From Winogradskyella psychrotolerans (lineage in GTDB: Bacteria; Bacteroidota; Bacteroidia; Flavobacteriales; Flavobacteriaceae), in contig NZ_JAHKPN010000052.1 in assembly GCF_018860545.1 (NCBI RefSeq), forward strand, positions 335,821 to 399,820: a DNA stretch of 64,000 nt, written 5' to 3'. The translations under genes were made by a program, and so were the position numbers. Under the pieces are notes generated by a model. It was not told the DNA's origin. It did no database searches and worked only from the letters and a program-made list of their open reading frames with translations. This document shows, in pieces, positions 17,773 through 26,580 of the stretch. Numbering within the stretch: position 1 is the stretch's first letter; each line of letters starts with the position of its first letter.

Positions 17773-19011
17773 ATGCCCAAAATAATCCCATTCAAAGCCG
17801 TAAGACCAACAAGAGCAATCGTTGGCCTCGTTGCTGCGCGTCCATATCAAAGCTATACAATTGATGAGCGCGAATCTCGAATGGCTTATAATCCTTATAG
17901 TTTTCTTCATATTGTGAATCCTGGTTATAAATACGACCAAGAAGTGACAGGTGAAGAACGCTATAGATTGGTAAAAAACAGGTATTTGGAATTTAAGGAG
18001 GATGGCGTGTTTGTTCAAGATGAAAAACCATCGTTTTATGTGTATAAAATTGTGAACCGGCACGGACAAGAATTCAACGGTATTGTGGCCGCAACAAGTG
18101 CTGAGGATTACGAAAATGACATCATAAAAAAACATGAGGATACCATTGCCAAACGTGAAGAAACCTTTAAAAGCTACTTACAAACCGTTGGCTTTAATGC
18201 AGAACCTGTTTTATTAACCTATCCAGACAATGCCATTATTGCTCATATTATAAAAGACGCTCAAAAGGGACATGCGGAGTTTGAGTTTACAATGACCTAC
18301 AGAGACACGCACTATTTATGGAAAATAGATGATGCCGATACTATTGCTACGATTCAAAGTGAATTCAAAAAAATGAATACTATTTATATTGCGGATGGTC
18401 ATCATAGATCAGCTTCATCTTACTTATTATATAAAGACGAAAAAGCAAAAAACCCTAATCATAACGGCAATGAATCGTACAACTTTTTTATGTCGTATTT
18501 AATTCCGGAATCCGATTTAGTCATTCATGAGTTTAATAGATTGATTAAAGACTTAAATGGCTTTACAAAAGAAGAATTCCTAATAAAATTAGATGCGTCA
18601 TACAGAATAGAAAACAGAGGATTGATACCTTACAAGTCAACAAAACCACATCATTTTAGCATGTATTTGGATGGTGAATTCTATTCGCTTTATTTACGAA
18701 AAACGGCCTACGAAATCCATACCGCATTAGATCAATTAGATGCGCAGGTACTGTATAAAACAATTCTTCAACCTATTTTAGGAATAAATGACCTAAGACA
18801 TGACAACAGAATTTCGTATGTTAGTGGTCAACACGAAATGATTACTATTAAAAGTAGTGTTGATAGCGGAACATATAGTGTTGGCTTTGGGATGTGCCCT
18901 TCCAATGTTGAACAAATGAAACAAATTGCAGACGAAGGTTTAACCATGCCTCCAAAGAGCACTTATATTTTACCTAAGTTGCGAAGTGGCATTACCATCT
19001 ACGAGTACTAA
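17773..19011 (+). CDS. DUF1015 family protein
   Basis: A 412-residue cytoplasmic protein of the DUF1015 family, beginning IIPFKAVRPTRAIVGLVAARPY, with the conserved VNPGYKY segment and the central motif YIADGHHRSASSY near residues 206-218. The His-rich DGHHR motif suggests a nucleotide- or metal-dependent activity, but I know of no proven reaction for this subfamily. Length is typical. The ATG lies immediately after a heptamer repeat array, which may have replaced the native upstream region. A YggS-type gene follows 58 bp downstream. Confidence 0.88.
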   Translation: MPKIIPFKAVRPTRAIVGLVAARPYQSYTIDERESRMAYNPYSFLHIVNPGYKYDQEVTGEERYRLVKNRYLEFKEDGVFVQDEKPSFYVYKIVNRHGQEFNGIVAATSAEDYENDIIKKHEDTIAKREETFKSYLQTVGFNAEPVLLTYPDNAIIAHIIKDAQKGHAEFEFTMTYRDTHYLWKIDDADTIATIQSEFKKMNTIYIADGHHRSASSYLLYKDEKAKNPNHNGNESYNFFMSYLIPESDLVIHEFNRLIKDLNGFTKEEFLIKLDASYRIENRGLIPYKSTKPHHFSMYLDGEFYSLYLRKTAYEIHTALDQLDAQVLYKTILQPILGINDLRHDNRISYVSGQHEMITIKSSVDSGTYSVGFGMCPSNVEQMKQIADEGLTMPPKSTYILPKLRSGITIYEY

Positions 19012-19069
19012 AAAACACAGTTCTTTAGTTATGAATTAGAACGACATAACTGAATCTAAAATCTTAAAA

Positions 19070-19729
19070 ATGAGCATAAAACAAAATCTAAGTCGTATAA
19101 AATCAACATTACCCGAACATATCACTTTAGTCGCTGTTTCAAAAACTAAACCCGTGTCTGATTTAATGGAAGCTTACGATGCTGGTCAGCGTATTTTTGG
19201 AGAAAATAAAATCCAAGAAATGGCAGATAAATATGTCGAAATGCCAAAAGATATTGAGTGGCATATGATTGGTCACGTTCAGCGTAATAAAGTGAAATAT
19301 ATGGCTGAATTTGTGAAATTAATTCACGGAGTAGAAAGTTTTAAATTACTAAACGAAATAAACAAGCAAGCCAAAAAACACAATAGAATTATAGACTGCT
19401 TACTTCAAATTAAAATTGCAGAAGAAGATAGTAAATTTGGTATGTCTGCTTCAGATGCTTCTACCCTTTTACGGTCTGATGAGTTTTCAGAATTAAAGAA
19501 TATTAGAATAGTTGGAGTTATGGGCATGGCCACTTTTACAGATGACATGACACAAGTTGAGAATGAATTCAAATTCCTAAAACACACATTCACAGAACTT
19601 AAAGCGATAAACCCAGAACTTAAAACAATCAGTATGGGCATGAGTGGAGACTATATGTTGGCAATTGATTGTGGAAGTACTATGGTTCGTGTAGGAAGTA
19701 GTATCTTTGGGTCTAGAAATTATAATTAA
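19070..19729 (+). CDS. YggS-family pyridoxal-phosphate homeostasis protein
   Basis: A 219-residue single-domain TIM-barrel protein of the YggS/PLPBP family. ITLVAVSKTKP near residue 20 carries the PLP-binding lysine, and FGENKIQEMADKY, WHMIGHVQRNK and the phosphate-binding TISMGMSGDYMLAI with STMVRVGSSIFG near the C-terminus are present. It balances free PLP and amino-acid pools and has no known catalytic activity. It follows DUF1015 by 58 bp, probably in the same transcript. Confidence 0.94.
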   Translation: MSIKQNLSRIKSTLPEHITLVAVSKTKPVSDLMEAYDAGQRIFGENKIQEMADKYVEMPKDIEWHMIGHVQRNKVKYMAEFVKLIHGVESFKLLNEINKQAKKHNRIIDCLLQIKIAEEDSKFGMSASDASTLLRSDEFSELKNIRIVGVMGMATFTDDMTQVENEFKFLKHTFTELKAINPELKTISMGMSGDYMLAIDCGSTMVRVGSSIFGSRNYN

Positions 19730-19730
19730 C

Positions 19731-19790
19731 ACGTCATTTCGAATTAGATACGAGGAAGCCAACAATTTGACTTCACACTGCTCTAAATGA
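19731..19790. repeat. Possible degenerate interspersed element before the exonuclease gene
   Basis: This stretch contains CGTCATTTCGAATTAGATACG, cut here as CGTCATTTCG plus AATTAGATACG, followed by AGGAAGCC. It resembles the CGTCATTTCGA-type intergenic repeats common in flavobacterial genomes, from memory. No second copy is present in the window. It sits just where the exonuclease gene lacks a normal start. Confidence 0.25.
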
Positions 19791-19808
19791 TGTAAAACAA
19801 ATATTACT

Positions 19809-21173
19809 ATTTACGCAATACTAGACATAGAAACCACTGGTGGAAAATACAATGAAGAAGGCATAACAGAAATCGCAATTTATCAATTTGATGGTCATAA
19901 GGTAACCGACCAATTTATTTCTTTGGTGAATCCTGAACGCGACATTCAACCTTTTGTAGTCAATCTTACAGGAATTAATTCAAAGATGCTTAAAAATGCC
20001 CCCAAATTTTATGAGGTGGCGAAACGCATCGTTGAAATTACTGAAGACTGTATCATCGTTGCTCACAATTCTTCTTTTGATTATAGAATTCTTAAAACCG
20101 AATTTAAGCGATTAGGGTTTCCATTTAAAAGAAAAACACTTTGCACGGTTGAGCTCTCTCAGCAGCTCATCCCAGATATGCCTTCGTATAGTTTAGGTAA
20201 ATTAACACGCTCACTAGGCATTCCAATGAGTGAACGTCATCGCGCTAATGGTGATGCTATGGCTACTGTAAAGTTATTCAAATTACTCTTAAATAAAGAT
20301 TTGGATAAAGTTATTGTAAAAGATGCTATTAAGGTTGAGCAAAAATCTAAAATAGCTCCTAACCTTAAAGATATCATAGAACAACTACCTGCTGACACAG
20401 GTGTGTATTATATCCACAATGCCAATGGTGAAATCATATATATTGGTAAAAGTAAAAATATTAGAAAACGCATTATTCAACATTTTACAGGCACCAATTC
20501 TAAGTCTAAGAAAATTCAGAAATTAGTAAGCACTGTAACGTATGAAAAAACAGGAAGCGAACTCGCTGCACTCTTAAAAGAAAGTGCCGAAATAAAAGCA
20601 AATAAACCTATTTTCAATAGAGCCTTACGACGAACTATTTTTACGCATGCACTATATAGCGTTGTTGACAAAAATGGCTATATCAACCTTTTTATAGACA
20701 AATCTAGTAGAGAAGAAACACCTATTACCACCTTTAATACGCGAGGAAGTGGAAAACAGTTTATGTTTAAAGCTGTTGACACGTATAATCTGTGCCAAAA
20801 ACTCACCAATTTGTATGCAACAAAAACGAGTTGTTTTAAATATGATGTAAAAGAATGTCTTGGTGCATGTATTAATGAAGAACCTGCTACATCGTATAAT
20901 GAGCGCGTCAATGCACTGATAGAAAAATTTAGCTACGCAAATAAAGATATGCTTATCATTGACAAAGGGCGTACCATTGAAGAAAAAAGTGTGTTTTTAA
21001 TTGAAAATGGGGTTTTTAAAGGTATGGGATTTTTTGATCTAAATCATCAAATTAATAACAGAGCTATTTTAAAATCGCTGATTACACCCATGGAAAATAA
21101 TAGAGACACAAAACACATCATTCAGAGTTATATGCGACGAAATAAAAGATTGAAAATTGTTGATTTAGATTGA
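19809..21173 (+). CDS. DEDDh exonuclease / GIY-YIG endonuclease fusion
   Basis: The frame encodes an epsilon-like 3'-5' exonuclease (residues ~1-165) joined to a UvrC/Cho-like GIY-YIG nuclease (~185-265) and a C-terminal region with a cysteine pair. Motifs are YAILDIETTGG (DxE), HNSSFDYRIL, HRANGDAM, GVYYI and YIGKSKNIRKR. The first standard start codon, GTG at 19923, would delete the essential DIE motif. The frame is open from 19791, after a TGA. I therefore place the start at the ATT at 19809 (454 residues); a lost base after the ATGATG at 19787 is the alternative. The fusion type is known and is probably used in DNA repair. Confidence 0.8.
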   Translation: MYAILDIETTGGKYNEEGITEIAIYQFDGHKVTDQFISLVNPERDIQPFVVNLTGINSKMLKNAPKFYEVAKRIVEITEDCIIVAHNSSFDYRILKTEFKRLGFPFKRKTLCTVELSQQLIPDMPSYSLGKLTRSLGIPMSERHRANGDAMATVKLFKLLLNKDLDKVIVKDAIKVEQKSKIAPNLKDIIEQLPADTGVYYIHNANGEIIYIGKSKNIRKRIIQHFTGTNSKSKKIQKLVSTVTYEKTGSELAALLKESAEIKANKPIFNRALRRTIFTHALYSVVDKNGYINLFIDKSSREETPITTFNTRGSGKQFMFKAVDTYNLCQKLTNLYATKTSCFKYDVKECLGACINEEPATSYNERVNALIEKFSYANKDMLIIDKGRTIEEKSVFLIENGVFKGMGFFDLNHQINNRAILKSLITPMENNRDTKHIIQSYMRRNKRLKIVDLD

Positions 21174-21304
21174 AACATGTGTTATGTTGGTCATTAATTA
21201 TAGTCATTACTGACTTCCTTTTTTGGATTATTCAAGATCATCAAAATTAATTATCATCCATTATTTTAGAAAAGCAATAATTTAACTTTTCGTACATTTA
21301 GAAC

Positions 21305-22216
21305 ATGATATCGAATCAAAAGCAAAATTGGAAAATTAAAATACATGAAGTGATCTATGAAGCCGACACTCCTTCTGGAAAACTTTTTGACATATTATTG
21401 TTAATTTTCATATTGGTTAGTATCCTTTTAGTAATGCTAGAAAGTGTTGTTAGCATAGATGAAGAATACCACGAGCTCTTATATATTGGTGAATGGGTTG
21501 TCACTATATTATTTTCTATAGAATATATTTTAAGAATAATCTCAGTAAAAAAACCATTTAAATATATTTTTAGTTCGTTTGGAATCATCGATTTCTTATC
21601 AACTATACCCATGTATTTATCTTTCCTTTTTGTTGGTTCTCAAGCATTAGTTACGTTGAGGGCATTGCGATTGCTTAGAGTCTTTAGGATTTTAAAATTG
21701 GCGCGCTATTTAGGGGCCTCTAATCATTTAAAAGCATCATTAGTAGCAAGTCGTGTAAAAATTATGGTTTTCTTGTTCGCTGTAATGATTAGTTCTGTCA
21801 TTTTTGGAACGATAATGTATTTAGTTGAAGGTGAAGCCAGTGGTTTTGATAATATACCAAAGAGCGTATATTGGTGTGTGGTAACATTAACTACTGTTGG
21901 GTTTGGAGATATTGCACCACAAACACCTTTAGGGCAATTTATTACAACTTTTATAATGATTTTAGGTTACGGAATTATTGCTGTACCCACAGGAATTGTT
22001 TCCGCAGAATATGTTAGAGCTGGTAGAAAGACTGACTTAGGAACTGATGCTACAGAAAATGAAGCCATAGAAGCGCATGCTTATAAGGATTCAAATAAAC
22101 CTTCTGATAATATTAAGCTTCATCTCAATTCGCAACATTGTTCTAATTGTCATGCTTCTGATCACAGAGATAACGCTGATTTCTGTTATAATTGCGGCAA
22201 TCAACTACATCATTAA
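21305..22216 (+). CDS. Voltage-gated potassium channel with C-terminal zinc ribbon
   Basis: A 303-residue inner-membrane ion transporter. Six helices can be picked out: S1 from LFDILLLIFILVSILLVML, the charged S4 LRALRLLRVFRILKLAR, and the pore with selectivity filter TVGFG near residues 198-202. The cytoplasmic tail ends in two CxxC pairs (Cys279/282 and Cys294/297), a small zinc ribbon. The TVGFG filter predicts potassium selectivity. It is followed 16 bp later by miaA. Confidence 0.9.
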   Translation: MISNQKQNWKIKIHEVIYEADTPSGKLFDILLLIFILVSILLVMLESVVSIDEEYHELLYIGEWVVTILFSIEYILRIISVKKPFKYIFSSFGIIDFLSTIPMYLSFLFVGSQALVTLRALRLLRVFRILKLARYLGASNHLKASLVASRVKIMVFLFAVMISSVIFGTIMYLVEGEASGFDNIPKSVYWCVVTLTTVGFGDIAPQTPLGQFITTFIMILGYGIIAVPTGIVSAEYVRAGRKTDLGTDATENEAIEAHAYKDSNKPSDNIKLHLNSQHCSNCHASDHRDNADFCYNCGNQLHH

Positions 22217-22232
22217 CCTGCAGATATCATAA

Positions 22233-23150
22233 ATGTCTAAAATGTCCCAAAACTACGTCATTACTATTGTTGGTCCTACTGCCATTGGTAAAACAGCATT
22301 AAGTATAAAATTAGCACAGCACTATAATTCTGAAATTGTATCTGCTGATTCTCGTCAATTTTTTAAGGAAATGGCTATTGGTACAGCTGTACCATCTCAA
22401 GAAGAACTGAGTGCTGTACCACATCATTTTATTCAGCACAAATCGATTAAAGAACCTTTTAATGTCGGTGATTTTGAACGTGATGCTATATCTAAAATTG
22501 AAGAATTACATCAAAAAAATCCTATTGTTGTAATGGCTGGTGGTTCTGGATTATATGTTAAAGCAGTTACAAAAGGCTTAGACTATTTCCCTGAGGTCGA
22601 TTCTGAAATTAGAACAACGCTTAACCTTAAACTTGAAATGGAAGGTCTCATGCCTTTACAAGAACAACTAAAAACCTTAGACCTTGAAACTTATAATGCT
22701 ATTGCAATAGATAATCCTAAACGTGTCATTAGAGCTTTAGAAATTTGTATTGGCACCAATAAACCTTATTCATCATTTCTCACTAATTCCGAAAAGCATA
22801 GAGCGTTTAAAACGATTCAAATAGGATTAAATGCGGAACGCTCCGTTATCTACGATAGAATTAACCAACGTGTAGATATAATGATTGACAACGGTCTATT
22901 GGAAGAAGCAAAAGCTTTGTTACCGTTTAAAGACCTTAATGCCCTAAACACTGTTGGTTACAAAGAATTATTCGCATATTTTGAAGGAGAATCTACGCTA
23001 GATTTTGCTATTTCCGAAATCAAAAAAAATACCAGACGCTTTGCTAAAAGACAACTTACTTGGTTTAGAAAAGACAATTCAATTACGTGGTTTGATTATG
23101 AAACTGATGTAGAAACTATAGTCAACTATATAAACGCACAAATGTGTTAA
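22233..23150 (+). CDS. miaA: tRNA dimethylallyltransferase
   Basis: Adds a dimethylallyl group to A37 of tRNAs reading UNN codons. The 305-residue protein has the P-loop GPTAIGKTALS near residues 13-23, the substrate motif SADSRQFFKEMAIGTA, VMAGGSGLYVKAV, and the C-terminal NTRRFAKRQLTWFRKD. Length is normal. A second in-frame ATG three codons later is also possible. It faces the VanZ gene tail to tail with ten bases between, over a small AACACA/TGTGTT palindrome. Confidence 0.96.
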   Translation: MSKMSQNYVITIVGPTAIGKTALSIKLAQHYNSEIVSADSRQFFKEMAIGTAVPSQEELSAVPHHFIQHKSIKEPFNVGDFERDAISKIEELHQKNPIVVMAGGSGLYVKAVTKGLDYFPEVDSEIRTTLNLKLEMEGLMPLQEQLKTLDLETYNAIAIDNPKRVIRALEICIGTNKPYSSFLTNSEKHRAFKTIQIGLNAERSVIYDRINQRVDIMIDNGLLEEAKALLPFKDLNALNTVGYKELFAYFEGESTLDFAISEIKKNTRRFAKRQLTWFRKDNSITWFDYETDVETIVNYINAQMC

Positions 23151-23160
23151 ACACACTGTG

Positions 23161-23559
23161 TTATTCCGTTTCTTGCAAATCCACGACTCCATTCGTAACT
23201 AATAAATTACCCAAATAGGTAAAGGTCAATATACCTAAACCATCTGCAATCAAATCCATGATATCGAAGGTACGATTTGGGAAATAGCCTTGACTCAATT
23301 CTTCTAAAATTACAAATACCAAAACCAACAGCGTGCCTAGCGGTACCTTCTGCCAATACTTAAATTGTTTAAATTGTAAGGCTATGTTTACAACTAAGGT
23401 TAGTATTCCAAAGAGAAAAAAATGGCCAATCTTATCCCCAAAAGGGATCATATCTGTGATATTGAAAAATACATTTTGTTTACCACTATCAGCAGAATAG
23501 ATAATCCATATGATAAAGACTAAACATACAATTGCAATTCCTTTAAAGACCATTTTCAT
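23161..23559 (-). CDS. VanZ family membrane protein
   Basis: A 132-residue protein with four predicted membrane helices and the VanZ-like features GDKIGHFFLFGILTL and LEELSQGYFPNRTFDIMDLI. The His and Glu/Asp residues at helix ends are typical of the family. VanZ confers low-level teicoplanin resistance in enterococci, but short stand-alone homologues like this have no assigned function. It is monocistronic: miaA converges on it and a terminator lies between it and the upstream response regulator. Confidence 0.85.
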   Translation of the reverse strand: MKMVFKGIAIVCLVFIIWIIYSADSGKQNVFFNITDMIPFGDKIGHFFLFGILTLVVNIALQFKQFKYWQKVPLGTLLVLVFVILEELSQGYFPNRTFDIMDLIADGLGILTFTYLGNLLVTNGVVDLQETE

Positions 23560-23580
23560 ATATAGAAGTTTATGGCAAAT

Positions 23581-23611
23581 AAAAAATCCAGCTCATTGAA
23601 CTGGATTTTTT
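23581..23611 (-). terminator. Intrinsic terminator of the two-component operon
   Basis: A perfect 11 bp inverted repeat (AAAAAATCCAG at 23581-23591, CTGGATTTTTT at 23601-23611) with a nine-base loop lies 17 bases after the response-regulator stop. On the minus strand it runs into a T-rich tract. Confidence 0.85.
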
Positions 23612-23627
23612 ATTTTTAAGACTTAAC

Positions 23628-24335
23628 TTATTTGTTGTTAATGACTAATCTAAAGCCTTCACCATGAATGTTCAAAATTTCAACATTAGGATCTGGTTTT
23701 AAGTATTTACGTAATTTGGCGATATACACATCCATACTACGAGAGGTAAAATAGTTATCGTCTCTCCATATTTTTGTTAATGCTAATTCTCTTGGCATTA
23801 AATCATTTTCATGTAATGCTAGTAAACGTAATAATTCGTTTTCTTTAGGTGATAATTTAGAAGGCTCTTCACCATCAAACTTAAGAAAACGCAGTTTTGA
23901 ATTTAAATCAAATCGACCAATCTTAAACTCAAATTGTTTACTATCAGCCACGGTATCTTTAGCTTTACGTTGCATAATAGCTTTTATCTTCATTAACAAT
24001 ACTTCGCTATCAAACGGTTTGTTAAGATAATCGTCTGCACCAACTTTATACCCTTTAAGGACATCTTCTTTCATGGCTTTTGCCGTTAAGAAGATAATTG
24101 GCACATCTTCGTTCTTTTCTCTTATTTCTTTGGCTAATGTAAACCCATCTTTATATGGCATCATTACGTCTAAAATACATAAATCGTAATCATCCTTTTT
24201 GAACTTCTCAAAACCTTCCATCCCGTTTTTAGCATGGACAACGTCGTAATCGTTCATCATTAAATAATCTTTTAAAACCGTTCCAAAATTTGGATCGTCT
24301 TCTACTAAAAGAATTTTTTTGTTTTGCTCTTCCAT
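23628..24335 (-). CDS. OmpR-family response regulator
   Basis: A 235-residue DNA-binding response regulator. The receiver domain has the acidic pocket VEDD, phosphoacceptor Asp56 in LDVMMP, Thr84 and Lys106 in YLNKPF. The C-terminal winged helix is marked by LSPKENELLRLLALHEND and SRSMDVYIAKLRKYL. It is the partner of the histidine kinase directly upstream (nine bases apart). The pair resembles the Bacteroides RprXY type. The target genes are unknown. Confidence 0.93.
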   Translation of the reverse strand: MEEQNKKILLVEDDPNFGTVLKDYLMMNDYDVVHAKNGMEGFEKFKKDDYDLCILDVMMPYKDGFTLAKEIREKNEDVPIIFLTAKAMKEDVLKGYKVGADDYLNKPFDSEVLLMKIKAIMQRKAKDTVADSKQFEFKIGRFDLNSKLRFLKFDGEEPSKLSPKENELLRLLALHENDLMPRELALTKIWRDDNYFTSRSMDVYIAKLRKYLKPDPNVEILNIHGEGFRLVINNK

Positions 24336-24344
24336 AATTCGTTT

Positions 24345-25916
24345 TTATGATATTAACGGCATTTTTATAATAAAAGTGCTGCCTTTTCCTTTTTCACTTT
24401 CTACTGATATATAACCTTGATGGTCTTCTACTATTTTCTTTACATACGCTAAACCAAGCCCATGTCCTTTTACATTATGTACGTTTCCGGTGTGTTCTCT
24501 ATAAAATTTCTCGAACACTCTTTTGGCAACTGCCTTAGACATTCCATTACCTTGATCGGCTACTTTTATAAGAATACTATTGCCTACGTTTTCGGTATAT
24601 ACATCTATTTTAGGTGCATCATCCGAATATTTAATAGCATTATCCAAAATATTAACAATCACATTTGTAAAATGCGTATCATTTGCTAAAACTGATGTAT
24701 GTTCAGCGTTTAAATGTGTTTTTACGTAACCTTGTCTATCCTCTACTATTAATTCTACATGGGTTACAGCATCTTCTACCAATTCATGTACATCTAAACG
24801 CTCCTTACTTATATCAAGTTCGTTTTTATCTAATTTAGAAATACGCAACACATTTTCTACTTGAGCATGCATACGTTTATTTTCTTCTTTTATCATTCCT
24901 AAATAACGTAGCACTTTCTCTTGGTCGCTAATTATTTTAGGGTTTTTTATAGAGTCTAAAGCCAAATTAATTGTTGCAATTGGTGTTTTAAACTCATGTG
25001 TCATATTATTTATAAAATCGGTCTTAATCTGTGATATTTGTCGTTGTCTAATCAACTGATAAATAGCACTCGTATAAGCGATAATTATAATACCTGTAAA
25101 TATTATTGAAAGCACAATCATCCATAATATTGAAGAGAAAAGGTATTTTTTTCTCTCAGGAAAATCTATCCAAAGATTGTAACTGCTTTCTTTATTATTA
25201 TCTAAAAATACTTTGACACCGTAAGCACTTTCATCTAGTAATTCAAAATTTTCGGTTTTCACCTTCGTAGCTAAATCATCATCATAAATCGCAAATTCAA
25301 AATTGAGATCAATCCCTTCAGATTTAAGCTCTCTTTTTAATAAGGTTTCAACTTGCGCTACTGACACACGCTTATAAACAGGTTTATCCTTTAATAAGGT
25401 TTTAAATGTATCCTCGTACACTTGTTTGTCTAGCGCACTTAAAGAGGAATATTCTCTCAATCGTGTTTCAGGATCTAAACGTCTAATTCCATCAATACTC
25501 GTATTATTATACGTTTCTGTAACACGCTCGCTAGATAGTTTACTAATATTAAAACTATCAGCATCAATTTCAAAGAACAATGATGGCACTTTAAAACGCT
25601 CTTCTAAAACCGTATTACGATGTATTATAGTTTTATCCTCTCCTTCATCTTCAGTAGCTACAAATAATTGCTTTATTATGGAAGAATCCGCCTTATTATC
25701 TTTGCTTAAATAAGGTTGAAGTTTCATAAAATAATCGCGATACTCGTACTCCTCTATAGCTTGAGACACTAAACTTAATGAACGTTTTACACTAAACGTA
25801 AAATTCTTCTTTTCGTATTCTAAACTATTATTTATAAAGAATAATTGTACAAAAATAATTCCTATAAGTGATAAACTCATTAGGATTACTAATAACACAA
25901 ACAGTTTTTTGCTCAT
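24345..25916 (-). CDS. Sensor histidine kinase
   Basis: A 523-residue membrane kinase. A first membrane helix (residues ~4-27) is followed by an extracytoplasmic sensor region of about 230 residues with no recognised domain, a second helix near 262-285 (LWMIVLSIIFTGIIIIAY), the HisKA dimerisation helix with FINNMTHEFKTP, and the HATPase domain (NILDNAIKYS, DQGNGM, GHGLGLAYVK). All catalytic boxes are intact. The signal sensed is unknown. It precedes its response regulator and is separated from coaE by 72 bp. Confidence 0.93.
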   Translation of the reverse strand: MSKKLFVLLVILMSLSLIGIIFVQLFFINNSLEYEKKNFTFSVKRSLSLVSQAIEEYEYRDYFMKLQPYLSKDNKADSSIIKQLFVATEDEGEDKTIIHRNTVLEERFKVPSLFFEIDADSFNISKLSSERVTETYNNTSIDGIRRLDPETRLREYSSLSALDKQVYEDTFKTLLKDKPVYKRVSVAQVETLLKRELKSEGIDLNFEFAIYDDDLATKVKTENFELLDESAYGVKVFLDNNKESSYNLWIDFPERKKYLFSSILWMIVLSIIFTGIIIIAYTSAIYQLIRQRQISQIKTDFINNMTHEFKTPIATINLALDSIKNPKIISDQEKVLRYLGMIKEENKRMHAQVENVLRISKLDKNELDISKERLDVHELVEDAVTHVELIVEDRQGYVKTHLNAEHTSVLANDTHFTNVIVNILDNAIKYSDDAPKIDVYTENVGNSILIKVADQGNGMSKAVAKRVFEKFYREHTGNVHNVKGHGLGLAYVKKIVEDHQGYISVESEKGKGSTFIIKMPLIS

Positions 25917-25988
25917 CAGTCAAATTTAACATTTTAACATTTAGAATAAATTAGGTTTAACCTAACGTTAACAAATGAAGTTAAATTA

Positions 25989-26579
25989 TTAGGGATTTAA
26001 TATTTTAAGCAGATTATTATGAATATTCTCGGCTTGTTCCCTAGCTTCTTGTAGAGTATTGTTAACTATCACAAAGTCAGATTTTTCTATTTTATCTGCA
26101 TCAGACCATTGATTTTTCATAATGGCCTCTACTTTTTCTTGTGAAACACCATCGCGTTGCATAACACGCTTAATTCGTAAATCTTTGTCTGCCACAACTG
26201 TGATGATATAATCATATTCATTCTGAAGATTGTTTTCAAAAATTATTGCGACTTCTTTAATGACGTATGCTGCATCTTGTTTACTTAGCCACTGTTTAAA
26301 ATGTGCCGCTACTTTTGGATGCACAATGGCATTCATTTTAGAAAGTAAGGTCTTATCATTAAATATTTTTGAAGCTAAATAGGGTCTGTTTAACACATTG
26401 TTTTCATAAGCTTTATCACCAAACAAGTGTATTAGCTTTCGTCGTATTACTTTTGAACGATTCATTAAAGCCTTGGCTTCGTCATCTGCAATATAAACCG
26501 GAATACCATAAGACTTAAAGCACTTTAAAATCGTGGACTTACCACTTCCAATTCCACCTGTTAACCCTACTACTACCAT
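25989..26579 (-). CDS. coaE: Dephospho-CoA kinase
   Basis: Phosphorylates dephospho-CoA, the last step of coenzyme A synthesis. The ATG at 26579 gives 196 residues starting MVVVGLTGGIGSGKST (P-loop), and the family motifs YIADDEAK and NRPYLASKIF follow. A TTG at 26591 would add four residues and overlap the ybbR gene; the ATG one base after the ybbR stop is more natural and implies translational coupling. Confidence 0.95.
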   Translation of the reverse strand: MVVVGLTGGIGSGKSTILKCFKSYGIPVYIADDEAKALMNRSKVIRRKLIHLFGDKAYENNVLNRPYLASKIFNDKTLLSKMNAIVHPKVAAHFKQWLSKQDAAYVIKEVAIIFENNLQNEYDYIITVVADKDLRIKRVMQRDGVSQEKVEAIMKNQWSDADKIEKSDFVIVNNTLQEAREQAENIHNNLLKILNP

Positions 26580-26580
26580 A

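Noticed and set aside
17734..18135. Antisense ORF of 133 codons across the DUF1015 start
   Set aside because: It mirrors the well-supported DUF1015 frame, is rich in Cys, His and Phe as antisense frames are, and matches no family.
23130..23170. AACACA/TGTGTT palindrome between miaA and VanZ as a terminator
   Set aside because: The stem is too short and no T-run follows on either strand.
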